Source: Phyto melanocephala (Eukaryota > Arthropoda > Insecta > Diptera > Rhinophoridae). From it: a DNA stretch of 64,000 bases. The DNA is taken from the NCBI GenBank assembly GCA_941918925.1, contig OW799235.1, positions 38,586,701 to 38,650,700 of the forward strand, written 5' to 3'. The notes under the pieces were generated by a model. It made no database searches and was not told where the DNA came from. It saw nothing but the letters and a program-made list of their open reading frames with translations. Positions 23,501-33,945 of this stretch are shown here, in pieces; position 1 is the stretch's first letter; every line of letters begins with the position of its first letter. Made by a program: the position numbers and the translations under genes.

Positions 23501-26500
23501 TTTTTTGTTACTTTTTTAAGGGAAATTTTTAACTCAACTACAGAATTTTGCAAGATACTTTTAATTTGAACAAATTAAAATAAATATATGTTTTTAGTAC
23601 AGAAAAAAGTCAACAAATATTCTTTGGGCTACTTATTTCCACTTGGTGATTTTATTTAATAAATTATTGTTAAATTTTTGTCTGTTATGACAACACTATA
23701 TTTTGTACGAAAAGCAGTGATGCATATTGGTTTTTTTATTATTGACTAAATTGAAGATTTAAAAGAGTTAACAAAAGTTGTGATTATATTGCTAAGAGAG
23801 AAAGAGAAAACAGGGGTGGGTACTGTTTCTCTTCCTCTTGGACCTAGAACCTTAAAGAGTTTTCAAATTTTGTTTGTGCGTGTGAGAGCTGCATTACTAG
23901 AGTTTAATTTAAAAAAGTAATAAAGTCCATGTATTTTATGTTATTTAACACAAAAATAAAAAATTTAACATCAACAATTTACAACAGTGAACAAATTAAA
24001 AACAACTAAAAAAATATATTATTTTGAACTCGTTCCTTGCCGAAGCGATTGAAACCTGGTAAAATCCATGCGTATGGTAAAGTAAGTGCGTATGTAAAGT
24101 CTAAGATCATCATCGCGGCTAAATCGTGAAATATAGTGAATTGAAAATTGGAAAATTTAATAAAAATGTGTGATAATTGGCATATAAAACAACAGAAAAT
24201 AGCAGCTTAAAAAATGTGATCAAAATTTGACCTTTGAACTTTGAATATTAAATATATAATTTTAACTCCTTAAAATCTAAGCTTATCTCCTTTAATTTCA
24301 TCCTACAACAAAGAATATTGCTTAAAAAGTTCCGAAAATAAAAATAAACTTCTATGAAAATAATGGTTCATTTTTGTTGAATTCTCAAGTTGCTGTATCT
24401 GGCGAGTGAGTGGTTAATATAAAATTAGCAGACCGTCTTTGTCATCAAGTGTCATCTGCATACATATATTATCTTCTCTACAACGGTGTTTTCGAAATGG
24501 TTGTTAGACTGTTACTAATCTGCTGCACTTGTATTATACTTTAGTGAACAAAAGAAAAATGATGTAATTTACACCAACTTCAGAAAATCAATCACAAAAT
24601 TTTAATAAAAAAACTTGATATGATGGGATTTACCGAAAACTGTTTTAAGTGGATTTGTTCGTGCTTGACTAACAGAAAAAAATTCGTTTTAAAAAAATTA
24701 CTTTGTGCCATTAAAAACTGTCTTTTATAATAGTAAAACTAAGCCTTGGTTTAATGAACAAATTAAATGTAAAATAAATCAACGGGATTATGCTTTTAAA
24801 TGTTGGAAACGTTTTAGAACAGAAGATCTTCATATTCAGTATATTACTGCTAGAAAGGAAGTTAATAAACTTATAAGAAGTACAAATATTTATCTAAAGT
24901 TTTTGAAAAGATATTACACAAACAAATAGGTGGCTTTTTACATACAAATCGTCTACTAACTGACAGGCAATCTGGATTTCGTCCCAAACACAGCTGTACC
25001 ACTGCTCTTATTGAAGTAACGGAGGAAATTCGTGGCTTCATTGATAATGGTAATATTGCGTTCCTAACACTGTTGGACTACTCCAAGGCGTTTGATATGG
25101 TTGATCACAGTATACTTCGTGTTAAGTTAACTAATTTATTCAATTTTACTATCTCTGCAGCTGGCCTCATTTCATCTTATCTTGAAAATCGTTACCAATA
25201 TGTTTCTGCAGGTAACAATAAATCATGCCCGCTACCAGTAACAAACGGCGTTCCACAAGGTTCTATCTTAGGACCTCTTCTTTTTACATTATATATCAAT
25301 GACTTACCACAGCAGTTGTCATATTGTAAGATTCATATGTATGCTGATGACGTGCAACTTTACTTATGTGGTAATATTAACAATGTAGTTGAATGTATTT
25401 CCAATCTTAATTCTGACCTGTCTAAAATTCAAGCTTGGGCTACGGCTAATGGTCTCTGTCTTAATCCTGCTAAGTCCAAATGCTTAAAAATTTCGCGAAA
25501 CTCTTTACAAGATACCAATATACCCGACATCTTTTTAAATAACCAACGTATTGCAGTTGTCAGCAAAACTGAAAACCTTGGAGTAATTCTTAATTCATCA
25601 CTTACGTGGTCTAATCATGTGAACAACGCTACTGGGAAAATTTTTTCGATGCTACGCTCGCTTTGGAAGACTCAGCATTTAACCCCTGTTAACATACGTA
25701 TACTTCTTGCCAAAACTTACCTTATCCCAACTCTCCTATATGGCTGCGAAGTCTTCGCTAGTTGTGATTGCTTAAGTAAAAGAAAATTAACTTCCACATT
25801 TAACGCTATACTAAGATATGTTTTTAATTTAAGGCGATCATCACACATAACACCCTATGAAAGTAAACTCTATGGAGTACGTTTTTGTGATCTACTAAAA
25901 ATAAGATCTTTGTTACTTATGCACAAGATTATATTCACTAATGAGCCATCATACTTGTTTAGGCGCCTAACTTTTACCCGCTCAAGAAGAAATAACAATC
26001 TGATTCAAATTAGATATAAAACGCTTGTGTCTGAATGGCAATTTTTAATCCATTGTACTCGTCTTTGGAACTCGCTACCGTCGTCTATACAGTTTTTGAG
26101 TAATGCAACGCAGTTTAGGAAAGCAGTTTTTAATTATTTTAGTCATATTTAATAATGAGTATTTCAATAATAAAAATTCTACTTTTATTTTTAATGATTG
26201 TATTTTTAATATTCTTTTTTATACATGTATGTTTATTTTATTTTATTTTCATGCTTTAAAATGTATAATTCGTTAGATTTTTTCCATTCAAAAATGTTTT
26301 CTCATTTTTTTTTTAATAATATTGTAATAACTTATCTTGTTCAATTACTCATCCTGTACTATAATTATAAGACTTTAAGTCTTGTTGTATGGGAATACAA
26401 AATAAATAAATAAATAAATAAATAAATAAATGCTATTGTTTCTGGTGTCCCTTTGTGTCCATTGCCGTTTTCTTTTATTATTAATGATTTGCCAAATACG

Positions 26501-29500
26501 ATTAAATTCTCGGATATCCTAATGTTTACTGACGACGTAAAAATATTCCTTACTTAATAATAATAATAATCATGCTCACCATATCCTCTTACGAAAGGAA
26601 ATAGATGCTTGTAATTTTTGGTGTAATCTTAACCTAATGGAGCTGAATTCTGAAAAGTGAAAATACATGTGTTTCTTTCGTAGATGCCATATTAACGTTA
26701 ATTATATTTTAAAAACCATCTTTGACTTTGAAATTTATTAGATCCTAAACTCAATTTTATTCAATATATCTCTGCAGTACTTGGATTTATAAAAAGCTGG
26801 ACAAAGGAGCTTTAAATAGGCCTATTCTATAACTTGTTTTAATAATTTGGAATCTAACGTTCAATATTTACAACCGTAACCTTTAATAACAGTTCCTGTT
26901 ATTTTGTATTCGAGCCCTACAGTGGAATGCTTTAAACCTGCCGTCTTATACTAGTAGACTTGCTCTTATAAAGCTACCAACGCTTAAAAGCCAAAGAACG
27001 ATGCTAAATGTCATATTTGTTCTCAATTTAAAAGAAGGAAATGTATGCTTTGATTTCTTTATTGCCAATATCTCTTTTAATGTACAATCTCGTCAATTAT
27101 CTGTTAAATTTTTCAGAACAATTTATGCCAACTCAGTTCTATTTTTAAGAATTTTTACTGAGTTTAATTAAGTTTATCAATACATTGATTGTAAAATGTA
27201 AAATAATTTTATTCTTAAACAACTAAAACTAAACTAATATTTACCGTTTAAAAGTTCGTAAGGAACTCGAATCCGTTGACTAATTAAAAAAATAAACAAA
27301 TATTTATTTTTAAATATAGTATGACAGCAATAATTAATGAATTACATAGTTTAAATATACTTTGAAGAATTTAAAAATTAGTAAAATTTCGAACTTGAAA
27401 TTCAGAACTGACAACTGGAAAAAAAACATTTTTATACCCGCCACCAAAAAAATGGTGGGGGTATATTCATTTTGTCATTCCGTTTGTAACACATCGAAAT
27501 ATCCATTTTAGACCCCATAAAGTATATATATTCTGAATCGGGGTTTGATTTGATGACGATCTAGCTATGTCCGTCCGTCTGTCCGTCTGTTGAAAGCACG
27601 ATAGAGGTCGCACCGAAAAAGCTAAAGGGCTCAAATTTTGCCAGAATCTTTCTAATAGACAAGGTTTGTTTGGTATTGAAAATGGGCTAAATCGGAATAT
27701 TAGAAAGAGAGTTATAGCTCGTAAAGCAAGAATAGGTCGAAAAAACCGTGTCCTTCAAACATCGAAAAAAAAGGAATTGTGTCCAAACGCATAAACGTAG
27801 AGTCATGAAACTTCGAATATATATTTCTCGAGTCAAAAGAATATTTCTCTTCAAAAATTGCTTAAATCTATGCATTAGAAAAGGAGTTATAGGTCAAAAT
27901 GTACGAAAATTTATACCGCTCAGTGTATATTTGAAGTTTAAAACGTAATAAAACTGACAAAACTATATGTACGGTTCTGAAATTTTGCAAACATGGTTTT
28001 TTTAGGTCAAAGTCTTCGTTATAACGGAAAATAAATGTGCCACGCCCACTTTTTTTTAAATTTTTATAAAAATATATTAGTCATATTCATTAGCATTTAT
28101 TCATTGCAGATGGCGACATCTGTTGAAGGCGCCACTACATTTTGCAAACACTGAGGATGATGTCTTTGCTAAACATCACGTAGAACACTAGATGACTCTA
28201 GTAACATTTTTTTGCACAAACTACAAAGGAATTTTATAGGGGTTTGTGAAAACGAAAATGACCGAAGTTTGTTGACAAAAATTAACTAGAGTAATGATTT
28301 GTGCCCAACACTACATATAGTTGTACACACAGTCTTATGAGGTTTAAGATTTAAAAATATTAAAAAAAAAATGTGCATCAGTAGATTTAAAATAAGTATT
28401 TGAATATTTAAAATACATATTTTAACAAATTTTTTTTTTATCTATCTATATTTTTGTAAAGGGTGGTTAAATTTTAAGGGCCACAGGGTGACTCAAAATA
28501 GACATGCTCAGCATTTTGCTAAAACAGGAAATTTATTAGTAAGGTTTTGATTTTTAAAGTTCTATAACATTTTACTTTTAGAAGATTTTCAAACGAAATA
28601 AGTTTTGTATAATTTTAAAATTTGTTAGCCATTAGTACATGAAAATAAATTGTAAATTTAAATTTTCCTAAATTCCTTTTTTTAATACACCATAACTTCT
28701 AGAAAACATAAGATAACAAAAAGAAATTAGCACCATTTAGTAGATAAAACTCTCCTCTATACCCCTATACCCCATTTTATACCCGTTACGATCCGACCGT
28801 GATCAGCAGACCAATTTTTGTGACACAAGGTCAAATATTTTTTGCAAAATTTTAGTAAAAGAGCTAAACAAATTTTTTTGTAAAGTGTTTTTTTGAAGTA
28901 TTTGAGTTTTTATATCCGCCACCAAAAAAATGGTATGTATATTCTTAATCGGAGTTTTATTTGACGACGATCTTGCTATGTCCGTCCGTATGTCCGTCTG
29001 TTAAAAGCACGATAGAGGTCCCATCGAAAAAGCTAGTGGGCTCAAATTTTGCCAGAATATGTCTTATACACAAGGTTTGTTTGGAATAGAAAATTGGCTA
29101 AGTCGGAGTATAAGGAAGAAAGAAAAATTGCCTAAATGCATGTATTAGGAAGGGAGTTAGAGATCAAAATGTACGAAAATTTATACCGCGCAGTGTATTT
29201 TCCAATATGTTAAAAATTTTAAACCTAATAAGAGTGAAAAATTTAGATCTACGATTCTGAAATTTTGCAGGAATTGCTTTTTGGTCAAAGGCTTTCTTCT
29301 GACGGAAAATAAATGTGACACGCCAACCTCCCATACAACGTTTTCTCTCAAATTCTTATAATTTCTCTATAAATCGAATAATAAAGGACTTTATTGAAAT
29401 ATCTAAGTTGTATTTATTAGCATAAATAACTTCGACACACCTACTATAACGCTCACTTTCCACGTTATTTACTGTTAATGAAATTTAAATTTATAAAACC

Positions 29501-32500
29501 GACAAAATAAGAGGTATGATGATAAAATTTGCTACGGAAATCCTTCTAGTCAATGTTATTGTTATGCCAGAAAATTTAGGTGACACGCCCACTCTTACGC
29601 CCACATCCTATATAATGCTTTATTTCAAATTCATATAATTTCTCAATGAATAAATATTTTGGAAGAATTACGGACTATATTGAAATATCTAAGTTGTATT
29701 TATTAGCAGAAATTTTATTGACACGCTTACTTTAACGCCCATTTTCACTGAAACACTTAATTTACGAAAACATTTTACCAGCATATCCAAGTTATAAAGG
29801 GTGGTTAAATTTTAAGGGCCGATGTTGATTTTGAATAAAACACAAATTATTTAGGAAATTATTATCATTTCTTTTTTAATGATAATATTTGTATGGTTCA
29901 ATTATGTATGGAACAAAATATCGGCCAAATGGCCCCGCGACCTCAACGGCACACCTCGATCCGATAGTCCAAATTTTAAATAACATTGCTGATGCTCAAT
30001 TGTTTGGCACGATGATGAGTCGAAGTTGACTGTTTTTTTGCCACACTATCGCGATAAACAGCAATGCTTCTCATTTAACGAATTTAGAAGGCATTCATAG
30101 ATGTTCTAACATTTTATACAGACCTGGGGCCGAATTACGGCATTCGATATCGATCGAAATTTTACTCGAACGATCGAGTATGCTTTAGGTATATAGATTC
30201 TAATAAGAGTTTTCAAATTTCGATCACGTTCGAGTGCCGTAATTCGGCCTCTGTTTTAAATTTAAAATTTAACCACCCTCTACAAAGAAAGCCATTAACA
30301 AAATAATAATTATTGTGCTTTAAATGTACACAAAATTGGTGGTGGGTATAAAAGATTCGGCACAGCCGAATATAGTGCTCTTACTTGTTTTTATTTGTTT
30401 TATTATACTGCATATATTTAACTTACGCATACCGACTATTGTTTATTATACCCTTCACCAGCGGTGCCCAAGGGTATATATTGCTTTGTCATTCCGTTTG
30501 TTATTTCTACAATTTTCATATCCGACCCCTTAAAGTATATATTTTCTGAAAGCTTATGAATAGAGGAGTCGATTAAGCCATATCAGTCTGACCGTCTGTC
30601 CGTGTGTTGGTTGAAATCAACTTTTAGAAGCAACCATATGTTCCTCAGGTCTGTATATGGTATAAATCTTTTGGAAATATCCAGGAATGAATCGCAAATG
30701 AAAATCATCATAATCGCCCCATAACTTTCTGAGATATGAGCAAATAAACACGACTGCCTCTGTTTTTTCGAATATTTTTACCACCAAAATTAAAATTTTT
30801 TAGCCATAAAATAATTTATAAGTACCTTTGCTTCTATTTATAGATATAATATGCGTCTATATATAGTCATGAAAAATTTTGGATAAATCGGGCTCTAATA
30901 GGTAAAGTTAAAGGTCAAAATTTTTTTTAAAAGTATATATTCCAAAAATTTGCAAACGAAAATCAATTTTTTTCAGCCTCTAGACAACGAAGAGAGTCAA
31001 TATTGGCGTCATCCGAAAGAATTTGACTAGCGTAATATAAGCAAAAATTAAATATTATGTATTATTTAAGTTAATGTTGGCCTTATTGAACCCCCTCAAA
31101 ATTGGTATCAAATCAAAGGGCTTGACCAATAGAATACAGTAAATTATTAAAAAATGTAAAATCCAAGATGGCGTTAAACAAAATAGCGTATCAATTTTTT
31201 TTAACCTTATCAATATGGGTAATAATAAGGAAAAATGGCGTATAACATAATATAGGTTGAGCTACGACGTAGGATTATACCTATGTATGTACATGATGGT
31301 GAAGGGTATTGTCAGATTCAGCACGGTCGAATATAGCACTCTTACTTGTTTTTTAAATCATTTAAGACATCCCTAAATGATTTGGTGGATAGACGTATGT
31401 ATGACCAATAAAGGTTCAAAATGGAGCACTAAAATATTTTTAAATTGTCATACAACTGATCACGTCGATCCAGCGACGATTTGTATGTATGTATATCACA
31501 AAATAAATAAAAATACACAATAATAAAGGCAAACTCTTTAACATGGTTTGTTTACCCCAACCAGCAAATTTATACGTATAATATTGTTAATTAAAAAAAA
31601 TCCACTGATTTATTTCTTAACCTCTTGTTTATTTTTTTGTAGTCCTGAACTTGGTTTTACACCAAAAATATACAGAATCGATTTATAATTATTTATGACT
31701 CTTATTTACAATCTTGCTTTTATTTATGGTCAATATAAAAAAATAAATAAAACGAAATAATGAATTTCTTGCATGTTGGTTGGCACGGTCCATATAGATA
31801 CATTTGGATAAATGTGACTGATGATCTGGATTATCTTGACTTTGAGGGTATTTGAGAAAAGTCTACTGAATTCAAATCAAACAATCTTGATGGTAAATTT
31901 TTGCCTTCAATTCAGGTTGGTACAAGAACGCCCATTTTGAAAATAAAGTGTGATATTTGAAAGTAGTGGTTAATTTCGTAAATTATAACTAAATAAAATT
32001 TATTTAACAGACGATCCAAAACAACATCACCACAATAAGCTGTTATGATGGATTTTACCTTATTTAAAAACTTCTTTAATATTTTATTTTTTAAAGTCAT
32101 TTAAGTGCTTAGAAATCTTTGTCAAATGTTGATATACGTACAAAACTCGTCATAGAGTTACATATAAAGGGTGATTTTTTAGGTATTATATTTTTGACAA
32201 CACTGGCTGACGCACGTTTCGTGTTTTGTTTCACTGTCAAACATCTTCAGTTTGGTCTATAATTTAAACATGAATCGTCTTACAAACGAACAACGCTTGC
32301 AAATTATTGAATTTTATTATCAAAATGCGTGCTCTGTTAAGAAAGTTCATCGCGCGCTTCTTATCGAAAAATTGTGTTTAGCGACGAAGCTCATTTTTGT
32401 CTCAATGGGTACGTTAATAAGCAGAATTGTCAATTTTGGAGTGAAGATCAGCCAGAAGCATTGCAAGAGCTACCAATGCATCCAGAAAAAGTCACAGTTT

Positions 32501-33527
32501 GGTGCGGTTTGTGGGCTGGTGGCATCATTGGACTTCTTTAAAGATGTTGCGAATCGTAACGTAACTGCGAATGGTGAGCGCTACCGTGAGATGATATCCA
32601 ACTTTTTTTTTGCCCAAAATGCAAGAGCTTGACTTGCATGACATGTGGTTTCAACGAGACGGTGCCACATGCCACACAGCACGCTTAACAATGGACTTAT
32701 TGAGAGGCGAGTTCGGTGAACATTTTATTTCACGTTCGGGACTGGTCAATTGGCCGCCTAGATCGTGCGTTTTAACGCCTTTAGACTATTTTTTGTGGGG
32801 CTATGTTAAAGCTTATGTCTATACACACATGCCCGCTTCAATTGACGCATTGAAAGACAACATTGAAGCATTTTTTCATGAGATACCGACCGAAATGTTG
32901 GAAACAGTATGCCACAATTGGACTAAGCGGATGGACCATTTGAGGCGTAGTCTCGGTCAACATTTGCATGAAATAATCTTCAAACATTAAATTATATGGA
33001 CCGTACTATCGATTCAAATAAAGATTTCATGAATTTTTCTGAATTTTATGTGTTTTTTTAACTTTCCTATAGCTCTTAAAAAATCACGCTTTACATAAAT
33101 GTAAAACCAAGTAAAGCAAATAAAATTTTAAATTTAAAAAAAATGATCGGGTATGGATATTTGAATTTATTTTAACTTCTTTGTAACGCTGATATACACT
33201 TACCATTGTACTGTTGGTGCCATATAAAGAAATTGAGCGACTTCGACGACTGTGACCACTGCGGTTACTTCCGCTTCGATAGTGTTTGCATTTGTAATAA
33301 TGACGTAGTTCCTTTTCCGTCAACAGCCCCTTTGGAATGCAGTTGATATTTTTATCTTGATGACAATCATGCACTTTATTTTTGTTCTTATTATTTGTTT
33401 TAAAATTATCTTTAACTCTTGGTGGTAGTATTGGACTGTAACGATTAATTTCTTCTGGTATGTTTAACAATGAAGGACAGACTTCAAGATTTTCATCGAT
33501 GAGTGTGGAATTTTGTTGAGGTGCCAT
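16615..33527 (-). CDS. meru: N-terminal RASSF (RASSF9/10-type) protein, meru homologue, four coding exons
   Basis: Joining 33527-33204, 20018-19865, 18463-18336 and 17562-16615 gives one open frame of about 517 residues. Phases match at every junction: 0, 1 and 0. The introns are GT..AG and about 13.2, 1.4 and 0.8 kb long. Residues about 114-210 form a Ras-association domain with ITIWLCDEPRYVSGV, KTTCNDII, YVITECWRGIERS and ILPVWKAWSHV. The WRG-ER and LWKAW-like motifs are typical of RASSF9/RASSF10 rather than RASSF7/8. Residues about 367-456 are heptad-rich coiled coil after a Lys/Arg/Ser-rich linker. The protein ends Met-Leu-Val, a possible class II PDZ ligand. In Drosophila the RASSF9/10 homologue Meru links planar and apical-basal polarity during asymmetric division of sensory organ precursors; the same role here is inferred. 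The domain assignment is strong. The exact N-terminus is uncertain because the frame stays open upstream of the ATG inside the first exon. Confidence 0.85.
17563..18335 (-). other. meru: meru intron 3 (773 bp)
   Basis: Bounded by donor GTAATA at 18335 and acceptor TTTACTTTACAG at 17563. The content is AT-rich with no transposon signature. One (CCTAACTTAACCTAA) stretch at 17786 is a short dispersed fly-type motif, not a telomeric array. Confidence 0.75.
18336..18463 (-). CDS. meru: meru coding exon 3: second half of the Ras-association domain
   Basis: It is 128 nt, enters with two bases completing the split codon (Asp) and ends in phase 0 at AATGAG|GTAATA. It encodes GTASRDYSDYVITECWRGIE and continues to ILPVWKAWSHVHNE. 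The SDY-I-E-WRG-ER and WKAW motifs match RASSF9/10. The acceptor (AATAAAAG) has a poor pyrimidine tract, but a good branch-point-like CGCTAAC lies about 25 nt upstream and the frame fits exactly, so the boundary is accepted with slight reservation. Confidence 0.83.
18464..19864 (-). other. meru: meru intron 2 (1.4 kb)
   Basis: Runs from the donor GTAATAAAGC after exon 2 to the weak acceptor before exon 3. It contains the MITE at 19684-19801. The remainder is low-complexity AT-rich sequence without a second gene. Confidence 0.7.
19684..19801. mobile_element. 118-bp foldback MITE in the meru intron
   Basis: GGGCAGTATTCATAAAAAAT.. is matched by its inverse ending ..TTATGAATACGGCCC; arms of about 50 nt pair around TTGTAGAGAA. 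Ends of the GGGC(C)GTATTCATAAA type occur in many insect MITEs. The target duplication is not clear. Confidence 0.85.
19865..20018 (-). CDS. meru: meru coding exon 2: first half of the Ras-association domain
   Basis: A clean acceptor (T-rich tract, then AAATCAG) precedes GAA CAA GGT AAA; the donor is AAAG|GTAATA. It is 154 nt and leaves phase 1. It encodes EQGKKEITIWLCDEPRYVSG and then KTTCNDIIKALIDDE, the first beta strands and helix of an N-terminal RASSF RA domain. Known RASSF9/10 proteins carry the same pattern of a short strand, a W-x-C, VSG and a TTC-DV/DI helix. It is the most diagnostic exon in the window. Confidence 0.87.
20269..21160 (-). repeat. Mini-me-like family A copy, nearly complete
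   Basis: The reverse orientation starts AACAAGTAAGAGCACTATAT with the hairpin ATTCGGCTGTGCGGAAT. It keeps 'tatcactttctctgtataac' uninterrupted and ends in the 5' palindrome ACCCCCACCATTTTTTGTTGG..GGGTATA. The (GTCY)n block is largely lost. It serves as the empty-site reference for the composite lineage described in the findings. Confidence 0.85.
21180..21768 (+). mobile_element. Internally deleted mariner, 589 bp, TA target duplication
   Basis: The ends AAGGATGGCTTAATTTTAAG and CTTAAAATTTAACCACCCTT are inverted, with TA on both sides. The protein start MERYTIEQRVKAIQAYYKSK and the C-terminal reading MEVCRRSRGSHLDDILFQT survive; nearly all of the catalytic domain is gone. It sits at the end of a family A segment (21769-22640), a junction shared with 28440-28485. 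Confidence 0.8.
21769..22640 (-). repeat. Mini-me-like family A segment joined to a mariner (composite lineage I)
   Basis: Reverse family A: '..cgtgccacatttattttcc', 'tttttcggtgcgacctctat', 'cagacggacatagc', CCCC..ACTTTATGGGG, ending GGTGGCGGGTATAAAAA. The 'gtgcggtataaattttcg' block is present. The stretch 21900-22080 (GGGCACAAATTG.. to GATGGCGCC) has a counterpart in the copy at 27431-28485. Confidence 0.8.
22859..23112. mobile_element. 254-bp MITE with 28-nt inverted ends
   Basis: The left end CTGTGGTTTTCATGGGCAAC and its inverse GTTGCCCATGAAAACCACAG match over about 28 nt with one mismatch. No obvious target duplication. The 104-codon open frame overlapping its left part is not regarded as a gene. 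A short family B relic (GCTATATTTGGCTATGCCGAATCTTATA-like) lies at 23225-23270. Bases 23280-24540 hold nothing assignable. Confidence 0.75.
24540..27130 (+). pseudogene. LINE relic split by a second LINE
   Basis: The left part (24540-24712) reads KKLDMMGFTENCFKWICSCL; the right part (26431-27130) resumes with FIINDLPNTIKFSDILMFTD, then degenerate LPSYTSRLALIKLPTLKSQR. Together they match the RT family at 8330-9900. The interruption at 24713-26430 is a different LINE with its own tail. Numerous stops show the host LINE is old. Confidence 0.75.
24713..26430 (+). pseudogene. Non-LTR retrotransposon with a long RT open frame, 5' truncated and internally deleted
   Basis: The first piece (to 24929) is the endonuclease-RT linker: TKPWFNEQIKCKINQRDYAF, WKRFRTEDLHIQYITARKEV. 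After a deletion, the frame GGFLHTNRLLTDRQSGFRP leads into 359 open codons (25073-26152) with DYSKAFDMVDHSIL, NGVPQGSILGPLLFTLYIND and MYADDVQLY (catalytic Asp pair), then LNPAKSKCLKI and the C-terminal ..TPYESKLYGVRF and LWNSLPSSIQF segments, then TAA. The 3' end has (AAAT)n at 26400-26430, and TGCCATT/TGCTATT may be the target duplication. The uninterrupted RT half suggests it is young, but without the endonuclease domain and part of the RT fingers it cannot move alone. The clade is probably Jockey/CR1-like. Confidence 0.85.
27431..28485 (+). repeat. Mini-me-like family A copy joined to a mariner end (composite lineage I)
   Basis: Starts ATACCCGCCACCAAAAAAATG, then CCCCATAAAGTATATATA, GTCCGTCCGTCTGTCCGTC, 'cgcaccgaaaaagctaa', 'tgtgccacgcccac'. 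It then carries the 'gcagatggcgacatctgt'..'attaactagagtaatg' section shared with 21900-22080 and ends at TTTTTGTAAAGGGTGGTTAA, a mariner end at the same TA as in 21769. Bases 28486-28910 are unassigned; CAGGGTGACTCAAAATAG at 28489 may be another element's end. Confidence 0.85.
29797..30280 (-). mobile_element. Deleted mariner inside family A, itself carrying a MITE
   Basis: The ends AAAGGGTGGTTAAATTTTAA and TTAAAATTTAACCACCCTC are inverted, with TA flanks at 29795 and 30281. It is the same mariner family as 21180-21768. At about 30125-30255 a small foldback with ends GGGCCGAATTACGGCA and TGCCGTAATTCGGCCTC interrupts it. Confidence 0.8.
30125..30255. mobile_element. About 130-bp foldback MITE nested in the mariner
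   Basis: GGGGCCGAATTACGGCATTC on the left mirrors GTGCCGTAATTCGGCCTC on the right; the inner part repeats TCGATCG motifs. In sister mariners the sequence reads CAGACCTGTTTTGC without interruption, which fixes the insertion point after CAGACCTG. Confidence 0.7.
30446..31352 (+). repeat. Mini-me-like family C, complete copy
   Basis: Begins ATACCCTTCACCAGCGGTGC then CCCAAGGGTATATA, a palindromic start. It has CCCTTAAAGTATATATTTTC, GTCTGTCCGTGTGTTGG and 'cttgaccaatagaatacagt', and ends with the hairpin ATTCAGCACGGTCGAAT and CTCTTACTTGTTT. Bases 31353-32165 show nothing recognisable. Confidence 0.85.
32167..33091 (+). pseudogene. Mariner DD41D (rosa-type) transposon, internally deleted and frameshifted
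   Basis: The element is 925 bp with imperfect inverted ends AAGGGTGATTTTTTAGG and CTTAAAAAATCACGCTT and TA on both sides. The transposase starts MNRLTNEQRLQIIEFYYQNA at 32271. Most of the helix-turn-helix domain is deleted after VKKVHRAL. The first catalytic Asp follows in another frame (FSDEAHF). The second (WFQRDGATCHTA) and third (TPLDYFLWG) lie in the frame at 32610-32990 and are 41 residues apart, hence DD41D. The C-terminus is RMDHLRRSLGQHLHEIIFKH. It sits in meru intron 1, 113 bp from the exon 1 donor. Non-functional. Confidence 0.9.
33204..33527 (-). CDS. meru: meru coding exon 1 (residues 1-108)
   Basis: The exon opens at the ATG at 33527-33525 (protein start MAPQQNSTLIDENLEV) and ends in phase 0 at an ATG codon followed by the strong donor GTAAGT. 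An acceptor-like TTATTACAG ends at 33548, leaving about 20 nt of apparent leader before the ATG. That leader is itself open in frame, so a further upstream coding exon cannot be excluded. An in-frame ATG at 33566 lies upstream of the acceptor and was not chosen. The encoded segment is polar, with Asn/Lys-rich and Arg/Ser-rich stretches (HYRSGSNRSGHSRRSRSIS) and no recognised domain. It belongs to this gene by frame, strand and splice signals. The long distance to the next exon makes it less certain than the RA-domain exons. Confidence 0.7.
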
Positions 33528-33689
33528 GTTTAAAATTGAAAAGTATTCTGTAATAAATAAATACATATATAAATTTAAAAATTGTAAATACTTGAAAAAA
33601 ATAATAAGATGTTGCTAAATATTAGCTGCCTCATTTGTAACAATAATTAAAGGTTTATAAAATTGATTGATAAATTTATTATAAATAAT

Positions 33690-33945
33690 TTTTTTCTGGC
33701 TTAAGCTCATTTTTTAATTATTAAACTTCCTAAAAGCATAACAAAAATGTATTTAGAATATGAGATAATATGAATAGAAAAAATGTCATTTGATAAGAAG
33801 GAAAAAGACAATCTAAAAAAAATTAATGCTATGCTTCCCTAATTCTAATTTTATTAAATTGTAACATTAATAGTAATTGCAAATAACATATGAGTATACC
33901 GATAGTGAGTGCTGATGATGAAATTGTATTTTCTTATTATTATTA
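33690..33945. repeat. Relic of the repeat family seen at 11576, 12000 and 43440
   Basis: Holds 'tctggcttaagctcattttt' (inverse of the 12170 segment) and GAGTGCTGATGATGAAATTG (matches 12007). It is diverged and non-coding. Bases 33548-33690 and 33945-34490 are unassigned; they lie just upstream of the first recognised meru exon, where regulatory sequence may be expected. Confidence 0.5.

Larger units (their letters stand above)
28911..30392 (+). repeat. Mini-me-like family A copy carrying a mariner (composite lineage II)
   Basis: 5' palindrome (degenerate, ATATCCGCCACC), GTCCGTCCGTATGTCCGTC, 'tgacacgcccactcttacgc' blocks and the hairpin end ATTCGGCACAGCCGAAT with CTCTTACTTGTTT. It is interrupted at a TA by the mariner at 29797-30280. 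Confidence 0.85.
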
